Shown here one piece after another: positions 1 through 8,162 of a stretch of DNA of 64,000 nucleotides. A program made the translations under genes and the position numbers. The number at the start of each line of letters is the position of its first letter. Position 1 is the first letter of the stretch. The notes beneath the pieces are model-generated. The model did not search any database, was not told where the DNA came from, and saw only the letters and a list, made by a program, of their open reading frames with translations. Origin of the DNA: Polyangiaceae bacterium (GTDB lineage Bacteria > Myxococcota_A > Polyangia > Polyangiales > Polyangiaceae); NCBI GenBank assembly GCA_019637295.1, contig JAHBVX010000012.1, forward strand, positions 1-64,000, read 5' to 3'.

Positions 1-1962
1 GTGCTGGCCGGTGAGCGGCGTCTCGCTCCAGCGCTGCGCGGCGACGTCGTACACGTGCAGCCGCGCGTGGGGCTCGCCGGCCGCGCGTTCGAGCACGAAG
101 ACCTTGCCGTGCAGCGCCGACAGGCTGGCGACGCTCGCGGCCGAAGCCCCGGTCGCGCTGGTGGCCGCGAGCGGGCCGAGGTCGCCGTCATCGAACCGGC
201 GTCCGTGCTCGGAGAAGCCGCCGTCCGCCCGCTGCCCGACCGCGCCCACGAAGCTGCGGGTCTGCAGGTCCAGGACCGCCACCCGCGGCGCGCTGCGAGC
301 ATTACGCAGCGCGAGCAGGCCGCCGTGCTCCGCGGCGGGGATCACGGTGGCGCCCGGGGTGCCGAGCAGGCTCAGGGCCGCGGGCGAGACGAGGTCGGTC
401 AGATCCGACTGGACCGTCGGGGTCAGGCCGATGAGGGAGGGCTTGGCGTACGGGAACACATAGAGCGGGACCGAGAAGCCGAAGCGGCAGTTGGGGTCGT
501 TCTTGCAGGCGTCCTTCCACCAGCCCGGCAGCTTCACGGCCTCCTGGAGCTGGAAGATGGAGCCCGAGCTCAGGCGGAACCGCATCTGCATCGGCATCCA
601 GTAGCTGGCCAGATCCCGCAGCCCCGGCGTGAGCACGAACTGCGAGTGATTTCGCACGTAGTGCTGACGACGTGGGTCTCGTTGATCCGGGGGCGGAGGC
701 CGAAGGCCAGGCGCTCGGCGTCGTCGTTGCAGTTGCCGCCGTTCGGAGCCACGCCCGGACACAGATCGCACACGTCCCCGGGCTCCGATGCGCTGGTGCG
801 GTCCCAGGGGTCGTTTGGATCGTCGGTGTTCTCCTGATCGGGGTTGTAGTCGAGCGGGCAGTTGTCGTTCTTGTCGTAGATCAGATCGCAGTCGGGGTCC
901 TTGGCGACGTCGCAGCCCGGATCGAGCGCTGGAGCGCCCGAAGTGCCGAAGGCAGTTCGAACGTAGTCGACCTCCCCCTCCCAGCGGCCGTCCCCGTTGC
1001 GATCGAGCTCGGCCTCGATCCAACTCTTGATCGAGGGTGCGGTGATGTCGGGGTAAAGCGTGACGGCGTGCTCGTCGTCGACACCGACCAGTTGGCACAC
1101 CGGCGACGGGACCCCCCAAAGGGGCAATCTTCCCAGAAGAACCACGACAGGACGCCAATGACGTCGCGCGCCCCCGGGTGGTGAGGATGCGCCTGAAACA
1201 GCGGTCCCCCAGAGTCTCCATAGATCCCATGGGGAACACCCGAGGCGACCTCGCGCGGCCATCGGTGAACCCACAGCGCGAGACCACTTCCGACCACCAC
1301 GCGGCTCACCTGTAGGTTCAGGGACTCGAACGTCTGCCGCCGGTGCGGAGGTACGAGCGGCAACGCGCCTTCGAAGGCGCCGCCATACCCGGACCCGCCC
1401 CCTGGGAACACGGCGATCGGCGGTACGAGCCCGCCTGGGGTGAGCGCTGGGCGCTGAAACGATGGCTTGATTGGAGACGCATCCATCGTCACCGGCGGCG
1501 AGAAGAAGACGAGCGCGACGTCCTGAGCCAACACCGACAGCGGGGGAGATGAATTCAGCACCGACGGCGTAGGCTCGGGGAAGTGGGCGCTAGAAATGCG
1601 CTCGCTCACCCGATCCACGACGCGCCGAGCCCTGGCTGGTCCGGCGGTGGCCCTGGAGGGATTGTTCAGGCCGAAACTGACGATGGCTCCCGGAGTGACT
1701 CTGCAGTGCACCGCCGTCAGCCCAACGGTGGAGGTGATCAAGGATCCAGAGCACATACCCGTATTCGTCTGAACATGGAACGTCGCGTTGTTCATCGGCG
1801 CGTCGATGAACAACGCGACGTTGACAATCGGCTGACTCACCGCGGCGATCGGCGCACTGGGCTCCTCAGACTCGACGTTCCCGCAAGCGGGCATCACTGC
1901 TACTCCGAGCAGAAACAACCCGCACGCGATTGCGCGTGCTGCGTGCTGCGTGCCTTGGACAT
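1..1962 (-). pseudogene. Frame-broken exported trypsin-like protease with TSP3 and kelch-like regions (left-truncated)
   Basis: The gene reads leftward and its 3' end lies outside the window. Reading starts near an ATG at 1962; a hydrophobic stretch ending VAVMPACG suggests a lipoprotein or Sec signal. An S1 (trypsin) domain follows, with LTAVHC (His), QDVALVFF (Asp) and GDSGGP (Ser), so the triad looks complete. The next part has Asp-rich calcium-binding TSP type-3 repeats (CDLIYDKNDNCP, NPDQENTDDPND), and the last part looks like kelch/galactose-oxidase blades. These parts lie in different frames: one shift falls in a six-C run at 1112-1117, one near 660-664, and probably one between 1925 and 1955. 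Each is repaired by adding one base. It is either a decaying gene or an error-prone assembly segment; the protein sense is clear in all frames. Confidence 0.7.
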
Positions 1963-2491
1963 GATCACCCCTCTGGTGGTAGGTGACGTCAGAATACGCG
2001 GGGCGTCGTGAGGTTCAAGCGCTTCGGCGCCGGCCAGCTCAGTTTGGTGGGAGAGTGTCGCACCTCGACGAGCACGAGGGGTCTCGCGGCCGGGCGACGG
2101 TCGGTCACCCGAGTGCGCGTTAACCAATAGGCGTTTGGCTGCCCGCAACCCGCACGCGTCCGTCTCGCGAGGCGGGCAGCGAAACGTCGAGTTGAACGAG
2201 GCCGATCCGCGGCAGCAGGAGGGGGGTGCTAGCGGACGAAGGGCCGCGGAAGGGTCATGGACCAGGATGTGCAAATGGAAGAAGTGGCTGACGTCGCCGA
2301 GCGGCGTCGGGGTCGCGGGGCGCTTGATCGTGGGGATCGCGTGGTCGGCGGTGGGGTGCGGCGCAGGGGTCGACCGGTGTGGCTGGCCGACGGGGCCGCG
2401 CGGAGGCGCGGCGCAGCCGCGCCGGGCAAAGCGTGGCCCTCGGGCGATGCGTCGAGCACCCCGCAGAGCGTATCGAGGGGAGGTCGCGGTC
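1963..2491. other. Gap between the protease gene and the IS91 transposase; no convincing gene
   Basis: About 530 bases upstream of the protease gene and downstream of the leftward transposase. Open frames exist on both strands, but none shows protein-like composition or a known motif. One end of the IS91-type element should lie here, but no terminal signature could be recognised. Confidence 0.4.
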
Positions 2492-3613
2492 TCATGAGGT
2501 GTCCGGGGGGAGCGGCGCGGTGGTGTCGGTGCCAAGGGGATGGCGGAGCATCACGCCGACTGCACAGCGGGGGCAGCGGCGAATGTCGACGCCGGTGAGC
2601 CTGAGGAGGAGTTCGCGGAAGTCTCGCGGGGGGCGCGTGAAGGTCTCGGTCGTCGGCATCGGCGAGGCCTCGAGCAGACGCTTGGCCAAGGCGAGCCGGG
2701 TCCGGACGCTGCCCGACGCCATGAGGCCGTGATAGCGGATCTTGACGAAGCCCTTGGGCAGCACGTGTTGGACGAAGCGCCTGAGGAAGTCCACGGGAGC
2801 GACGGTGACGGTCTGCGCTCCGCGAGTGCGGAAGGTGACGCCGCGCTCGTCGAGGGAGACGAGCCTCCGGTTGGAGAGGCCGACGCGGTGGGTGTAGCGC
2901 CCGAGGTAGCGGAAGACCTCCTCGGGTCCACCGAAGGGCGGCTTGGCGTAGACGACCCATCGTGCACGATAGAGCTTGTCTCGAATGCGTGCGAATCGCG
3001 CTGGGTCGGCGAGGGGCGCGGCGGGACCCGTGAGGCGGAGCTCGCCACGGTCGTGCAGATGGGCGAGCCCGGCGAGCAACTTGCCACGGAAAAGCTTGCC
3101 GAGGACACGGACGGGGAAGAGGAAGTCGGGGCGGGTGGCGATCCATCGCTTGCCGTCGAGCGACAGTCCCCCGCCGGTCACGATGCAGTGCACGTGCGGG
3201 TGGAAGAGCAACTCGCGGGTCCACGTATGGAGCACGCTGGTGATCCCGAGCTGGGCGCTGAGCCATCTCGGGTAGCGTCCGAGTTCGAGGAGCGTCTCGG
3301 CAGCTGAAGCGAAGAGCAGATCGAAGAGCTTCTCGCGCTTGGCCATCACGAGGTCACGGAGCTCGGAGGGCAGCGTGAAGACGACGTGGAACGCATGCGT
3401 GGGGAGCAGCCGCTCCATGCGCCCTTCGAGCCACCGCGCCTGCGCCAAGCCCTGGCACTTCGGGCAATGCCGGTTGCGGCATGAATTGTAGGCATGTCGC
3501 GCGGCATGCGTGGCCTGCGCGGTGAGCGCCGCGGCTGGGGGGCTGGCCCGGGTCGGGGCGCTCCCAACAACAGCTAGGGCTGGGCCCGCTCGGGCCGAAG
3601 CAGGCGCCGAGCG
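2492..3613 (-). mobile_element. IS91-family HUH (Y2) transposase, N-terminus degenerate
   Basis: This is a rolling-circle transposase of the Y2/IS91 type. The sequence shows the zinc-binding signature SCRNRHCPKCQ, the metal-binding HUH motif in LFHPHVHCIV, and the paired tyrosines of FRYLGRYTHRVG, four residues apart. A C-terminal CPRC pair follows. The frame is open from an in-frame stop at 3614-3616, but it has no convincing start: the residues before YNSCRNRHC do not look like the usual first Cys motif, and a better match seems to lie in another frame. An N-terminal frameshift or truncation is therefore likely, and the copy may be inactive. The first usable start inside the frame is TTG at 3448 (318 aa), which would lose the zinc finger. 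Confidence 0.85.
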
Positions 3614-3729
3614 TCAGCCGCCGCTTCCGCGTCTTACCGACAGACCGCTCGGCATCGGGAGTGCCGGCAGGTGCCGGCGGGTCCTTTCCAGTAGACGCCG
3701 CCACAGCTTGGTCCGATGAGCACCTGACC

Positions 3730-4389
3730 ATGTTGAGCTGGGAGTCCGTCGAGACGGCGCGAGTCGCCGATGGCAGTGAGATGGTGCTCGCCCGTCACGA
3801 CGGTGACTGGGTCGTCCGCGTCGAGCAACGCATCCTGATGTCCAACCGGATGCACGACTCCGAGATCGCCCTGGCGGAGCGCGCCATCGAGCTTGCCGAC
3901 GAACCCAGGTCGGTGCTCGTGGGCGGTCTCGGTCTCGGCTACACGCTGCGCGCCGTCTTGGATCGAGTGTCGAACGACACGCAGGTCACCGTGGCCGAGC
4001 TGGTGCCCGAGCTCGTCGAGTGGAACCACAAGCATCTCGGTATCCTCAATGAGAACCCGCTCCAAGACCGCCGCTGCCAGGTCGTCGTCGGCGACGTGTT
4101 CGATCTGATCAAGCGCTCGGCCCGAAGCTTCGACGTGCTCCTGCTCGACGTCGACAACGGACCGCAGGCGCTCGCGCAGGCCAAGAACCAGCGACTGTAC
4201 GGCAGAGGTGGCGTCTCAGCGTGTCGCGCCGCGCTCACGCCGGGTGGCGTCCTCGGCGTCTGGTCTGCGGGGCCGAGCGCGCGCTACGAGCGGATGCTCC
4301 GGAGCGTCGGCTTCGACGTTCAGGTGTCGCGCGTCGCGGCTCGCGTCGGGTCCCGGGCCAAGCACGTCCTGTTCTTGGCCCGGCGCTAG
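3730..4389 (+). CDS. Spermidine-synthase-like class I methyltransferase
   Basis: A Rossmann-fold SAM-binding protein of the polyamine aminopropyltransferase/spermidine-synthase-like group, 219 aa from the ATG at 3730. The glycine motif GGLGLGYTLRAVL binds the nucleoside, an acidic residue follows in VTVAELVPELVEW, and FDVLLLDVDNGP is the active-site-side motif. The N-terminal part (LARHDGDWVVRVEQRILMSNRMHDSE) has the family's short beta domain. A longer GTG start at 3661 would run into the IS91 upstream region and adds residues without family character, so 3730 is preferred. Many such stand-alone proteins in bacteria are annotated as spermidine synthase without aminopropyl donor partners, so a true polyamine role is not supported. 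The stop codon lies within a 33-bp repeat. Confidence 0.75.
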   Translation: MLSWESVETARVADGSEMVLARHDGDWVVRVEQRILMSNRMHDSEIALAERAIELADEPRSVLVGGLGLGYTLRAVLDRVSNDTQVTVAELVPELVEWNHKHLGILNENPLQDRRCQVVVGDVFDLIKRSARSFDVLLLDVDNGPQALAQAKNQRLYGRGGVSACRAALTPGGVLGVWSAGPSARYERMLRSVGFDVQVSRVAARVGSRAKHVLFLARR

Positions 4390-4623
4390 GATCGACTTGG
4401 GCAGTCTGGGCACGATCAGATCACGATCGGCAAAGGAGGCAAGAACCCACGGAGAAGACCGGCGGGGCCGGCGCGTGCTCGGATGCCGGATGGGAGGGTC
4501 GCGGGTCTTCGACAGGTCGTCTCGGCCACCTGACCCGTCAGAGAGGCAATGAAGTCCCGGAATGCGCGGGCAGAAGGCGCCCTAGTCGAGGCTAGGATCG
4601 ACTTGGGCAGTCTTGGCACGATC
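4385..4623 (+). repeat. 33-bp direct repeat pair (4385-4417 and 4591-4623) filling the gap before the TPR gene
   Basis: Two copies of a 33-base sequence beginning GCTAGGATCGACTTGGGCAG differ at one base and start 206 bases apart. The first copy contains the last codon and stop of the methyltransferase. The intervening DNA is not duplicated further and holds no convincing gene. The second copy lies just beyond the stop of the leftward TPR gene. Confidence 0.8.
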
Positions 4624-4645
4624 GGATGCTTGGCCAGCCGAGCGG

Positions 4646-6904
4646 CTAGGCGCCGAGCCCGCTCGGGCTGCTGCGCGCTGGCAGCTCCTGGCTGCCAACT
4701 CCGATGCCCAGCGTGCGCCGAAGCGTGGCGTAGCGGGTGGAGACCGAGAACGGGATGGCATCGCGAATGCGGTCTGCCGCGGACAGTCCTCCAACGACGC
4801 GCCCGTCCACGGCGAGCATGCGCGCCGCCGCGGTGACGTCCCCGGAGACCAGGAGCCCCGCGCGGCAGGCAGCGAGCTCGAGCGAACACAGCCAAGGCTT
4901 CAGCTCCAGGCGTCCGTCCCGGGCTTCGAGCTCGCGAACGGCTCCGGTCAGTTCGGCCCGTTGGGCGTCGCCGAGGCGCGCTGCCAGCGCTTCGCGCAGC
5001 GCCAGCGCGTCCGCCGGCAGGCTCGTGGGTACGACCGCACCGACCGCGGCCAGGAGCAGCGCGCGAAGCTCCGGCAAGGTGGGGTAGAAGGTCAGTACCC
5101 GGGACGCCAGGTGTTGGCAGCTCAGCTCCCGGCCGATGGCGAACACCAGCTCCGGGACGGAGCGACCGCTGAGCAGCGACTTTCCGAGCACCAACGTCGG
5201 CTCCGGCAGCGGCGCCGACACCACCCCGCCGGGCAAGTCGTCGCTGTGGGTGTAGATCGCCGGCACGGGCAGGCCGAGCACCTTGCAGGCCCAACCCACG
5301 GTGCGCACCGCGGTGATCGTCGACTTGTCGGGGTCTTGGCGATTCTTGGGCTCGAGCACCGGCAGCCGGCCCGCCTTGCGCAGCTGCGCGAGCTTCAGCT
5401 CGATGGCGGGAGGTCCAAGCGCGCGCACGATGCGCGAGATCACGAAGTCGTGCTCCGGGACGAACAGATCCGAGAAGCCTCGGTCGCCGAGCGCGCTGCT
5501 GGGCCGCACCGTGGTCTGGGGCGCGTACTGTCGGTACACGGCCTGCTCCGCGACGTCCGCCTCGCCCAGATGGACCAGCACTGCGCAGGCGCTGTAGGCG
5601 CGATCCGGGTCGCCTAGCATCGTGAGCAGGCGATTCAGCTCTCGGAACGTGGCCACGCGCGAGGGAGCCCACAGCGCTGCGCTTTCGAGCGCGAGCGCCG
5701 CGAGCTGCAGCTGACCGGTGCGTTCCAAGAGCTCCGCCAGCCGCGCGCGCACGTCCACGGCTTTGGGGTCCTGCTGCACCAGCTGATCGAGCGCCACGAT
5801 GGCGCCCTCGGTGTCCCCCATCCGCTCGTCCCGCAGCCGGGACAGCTTGTCGAGCAACGCCGCGCGGGCGCCCTGCTCGCCCCGCTCGGCCAAGCGCTCG
5901 AGCTGCCGACCGTAGGCGCTCTCCACCTCCCGCCAGCTCTCGCTGCGCACCAACACCGCCTCGATCGCGTCGAAGGCGCCCGGTGTGGTCGGATCGTCGG
6001 CGATCGCCGCCTCGTACAGGGCCACCGCGCGCGCGACGTGTCCGGTCCGGCGCGCGCACATGCCCGCCGCAGCGCTGAGGGACCGCGCGCGATCCCGCGG
6101 GTTGCCAATCGTCTCCGAGAGGGCAACCTTCGCGTCGACGGCCTCGCTCCAGCGACCCGCCGCCTCCAACGTGGACTGCAGTCGCTCGAGCAGCCTCGGA
6201 TCTCTGGGCCTCAGAGCGAGCGCCTGCTCGAGCGCCTCGATGGTCGCGTTCAAGCACTCGTCGGCGATGGACGAGAGCTGCTCCGCACGCTCTGGGTCCG
6301 TCGTGGCTTTGCGGAGGAGCCGGCGCCGCAGCGCCGCGGCAGTCGCGTTGTCCGCGCACTCCCGCGCGATGGCGATGCGCTCCTTCAGCGCGGCCTCGTG
6401 GTTCGGGAAGATGGCGAGCGCGCGGTCGAGCAACGCGACGGCTTGCTCGGTGGAGCCGGTGCGACGCTCGATGGACGCCAGGCACACCAGCACCTCCGCA
6501 TGGCGAGGCCCGGTGTCCGACGCCAGGAGCGACTCGGCGAACGCGTATGCCCGCTGTGCGCGATCGAGCTCGCCGGCGTCGAGTCGACGTGCGCCCTCGG
6601 CGATGGCCTCCTCGAGGGCGGGGTCCTCCACCGGCTCGAGCCGGCGACAGCTCGCGCTCGCTGCGAGCGCGGCGTAGTCGTCCTCGGTCGCGCGGCCCCC
6701 GCCGGCGCGCGCCAGTACGAACACGTCCCCGTCCCCGGGCGTGTGCTCGCCCAGGGCGTGAGCCAGAGCGCGCGCCAGAGGGTCGATGGACGGCAGGGTG
6801 ACCAGCACGGCCTTTCGCCCTTCGGCGTGGCTCTGCAGCCAGGTGATTGGGCTTGCGTCCAGAGCAGGCGGATCGAGAACGACGGCGATGCGCATGGTGT
6901 GCAT
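4646..6904 (-). CDS. TPR protein with the C-terminal domain shared with the 1775-aa neighbour
   Basis: A 752-aa protein. The first ~90 residues form an alpha/beta region (MRIAVVLDPPALDASPITW) not recognised as a family. Residues ~100-430 are helical TPR-type repeats (for example the ALLDRALAIFPNHEAAL and ALEQALALRPRDPRLLERL units). The last ~250 residues align by eye with the C-terminus of the giant protein at 8144-13471: LVLGKSLLSG, a LVFAIGRELSCQ block, a PELRALLLAAVGAVVP block, and LAACRAGLLVSGD. The order of these blocks recalls M48 metallopeptidases, but the HExxH is absent, so a dead peptidase-like fold is inferred. ATG at 6904 or 6895 is equally possible. Probably a cytoplasmic scaffold; its partner is unknown. 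Confidence 0.75.
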   Translation of the reverse strand: MHTMRIAVVLDPPALDASPITWLQSHAEGRKAVLVTLPSIDPLARALAHALGEHTPGDGDVFVLARAGGGRATEDDYAALAASASCRRLEPVEDPALEEAIAEGARRLDAGELDRAQRAYAFAESLLASDTGPRHAEVLVCLASIERRTGSTEQAVALLDRALAIFPNHEAALKERIAIARECADNATAAALRRRLLRKATTDPERAEQLSSIADECLNATIEALEQALALRPRDPRLLERLQSTLEAAGRWSEAVDAKVALSETIGNPRDRARSLSAAAGMCARRTGHVARAVALYEAAIADDPTTPGAFDAIEAVLVRSESWREVESAYGRQLERLAERGEQGARAALLDKLSRLRDERMGDTEGAIVALDQLVQQDPKAVDVRARLAELLERTGQLQLAALALESAALWAPSRVATFRELNRLLTMLGDPDRAYSACAVLVHLGEADVAEQAVYRQYAPQTTVRPSSALGDRGFSDLFVPEHDFVISRIVRALGPPAIELKLAQLRKAGRLPVLEPKNRQDPDKSTITAVRTVGWACKVLGLPVPAIYTHSDDLPGGVVSAPLPEPTLVLGKSLLSGRSVPELVFAIGRELSCQHLASRVLTFYPTLPELRALLLAAVGAVVPTSLPADALALREALAARLGDAQRAELTGAVRELEARDGRLELKPWLCSLELAACRAGLLVSGDVTAAARMLAVDGRVVGGLSAADRIRDAIPFSVSTRYATLRRTLGIGVGSQELPARSSPSGLGA

Positions 6905-6997
6905 CCTAAGTCATCGCTCGCGGTCTCGTGACTGCCACGAGCGGCCACCCTGTGTTTCGGTTGCTCGCGGCGCGGTCTGACCTATCCTGGCGGCGCC

Positions 6998-8140
6998 ATG
7001 ATCTCGCCCAGGCCCCGCGGAGCTCCACGACTGCAGCGGCTAGGCTCGCTGCTCCTCCTGGCCGCGAGCGCGGGGCTTGGCTGCGAGCGCAAGCCCGACG
7101 AACCGGTCGCTCCTCGCGCGGTGGACGAGCCTGCCAACCCGGCGCCCTCCGCCGACGGCGCGACCGGTGCTGCGCGAGTCATCGCCGACCTGCGCCGCGA
7201 GAGGCTCCCCTTGGTCCCACGCGCTCGCGCCGCTCAGCGCATCGTGCTGCAGCGCGGCAAGCTGGCTCATCTGACGCAGGATGCCTTGGTCATCCGCGAC
7301 GTGGTTGGCAGCAAGGAGCAGCTGCGGCTCCCGGTCTCGGGGCCCCGCCTGCTGACGGTGCTCCGAGATGGCAGCCTGCTCGCGCTGTTGGAACGCGAGT
7401 CCCTGCGCGTCGAGCCGCGCAAGTACGAGGTGACGCGCCTGTCACGCGTACCCTTGTTCCCGCAATCGCAGCTCGTGCCGGACCCGCTGCGGGAGCGGCG
7501 ATTCTACGTTGTACACGCCTTCGACCCCACGCTGTATGGCTACGAGATCAGCGACGATGGAAAGCTCACCACCCTCGACTTCGTCGAGCTCGACGGCTTC
7601 GACGGCCGCGCGTTCGTGATGCTCAAGGACGGCTCGTTCCTGCACACCACGAAGCAGGGGCTGCGGCGCTTCTTCCTCGGTGGCAAGGCGCAGACCTTCG
7701 CGCTCGAAGGCGAGGCCGACGTGTGGCGCATCATGACGGCCAAGCGCCTCTCTCGCTTGTGGCTCGCGCGCAGCTCCGGACACTTCGAGCTGTGCGAAAT
7801 CGTCGGCTCCGCGCTGCGTGTCGTGGCGCGATTGCCGGCGACGGAGCCGGTCGACTCGGTCAGCTCCGACGCCGGGCTCGCCTGGCTCGGCGTGCAGTCC
7901 GCGGGGGCCGGTCGCCACTTCTCCCTCGAGCTGCTCGACGAAGCCGGCGCGAGCCGCGCGCTCGGCACCTATCCGCTGGCGGAGGCCTCCGGAAGCGGGG
8001 AGAGCTGGGTCTCGGAGGTGCTGGAGGACCGGGGGATCGCAGCCAGCGACGACGGCGCGCTCATAGCGGTCGGCGGGCCGAGCCTGCTCGAGGTGTGGAA
8101 CGCCAAGACCGGCGAGCGGCTGCTGCGCACTCCGCCCTGA
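6998..8140 (+). CDS. Lipoprotein with a probable beta-propeller fold
   Basis: A 380-aa exported protein. The N-terminus is a basic region, a hydrophobic stretch and a lipobox (LLLLAASAGLGC), so the mature protein should be lipid-anchored at Cys. A Pro/Ala-rich linker follows. The rest is a run of beta-rich segments with recurring patterns such as DGSLLALLER, DGSFLHTTKQ and DGALIAVGGPSLLEVWNAKTG, the last like a WD/PQQ blade. No catalytic motif was seen. It sits between two leftward TPR genes, is divergent from 4646-6904 (start-to-start 93 bp) and convergent with 8144-13471 (stops four bases apart). A shared divergent promoter region with the TPR gene is possible. Confidence 0.7.
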   Translation: MISPRPRGAPRLQRLGSLLLLAASAGLGCERKPDEPVAPRAVDEPANPAPSADGATGAARVIADLRRERLPLVPRARAAQRIVLQRGKLAHLTQDALVIRDVVGSKEQLRLPVSGPRLLTVLRDGSLLALLERESLRVEPRKYEVTRLSRVPLFPQSQLVPDPLRERRFYVVHAFDPTLYGYEISDDGKLTTLDFVELDGFDGRAFVMLKDGSFLHTTKQGLRRFFLGGKAQTFALEGEADVWRIMTAKRLSRLWLARSSGHFELCEIVGSALRVVARLPATEPVDSVSSDAGLAWLGVQSAGAGRHFSLELLDEAGASRALGTYPLAEASGSGESWVSEVLEDRGIAASDDGALIAVGGPSLLEVWNAKTGERLLRTPP

Positions 8141-8162
8141 GCCCTAGGCTCGAGCAGGGCTC
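8139..8162. terminator. Short hairpin between convergent stop codons
   Basis: GAGCCCT at 8139-8145 and AGGGCTC at 8156-8162 form a 7-bp stem with a 10-base loop. The stem includes the stop region of the plus-strand lipoprotein and the stop codon of the minus-strand pseudokinase gene. There is no T-run, so it is only a possible bidirectional terminator. Confidence 0.35.

Noticed and set aside
1-837. Open frame on the plus strand at the left edge
   Set aside because: The minus strand over the same bases carries the kelch-like end of the protease gene; the plus frame is Arg/Ala/Glu-rich shadow.
2257-2732. Short plus-strand frames upstream of and within the IS91 transposase
   Set aside because: Arg/Gly-rich, no motif, partly antisense to the transposase C-terminus.
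4416-6485. 689-codon leftward frame overlapping the TPR protein
   Set aside because: Arg/Gly/Ala-rich, no TPR pattern, and inside a well-supported TPR gene in another frame.
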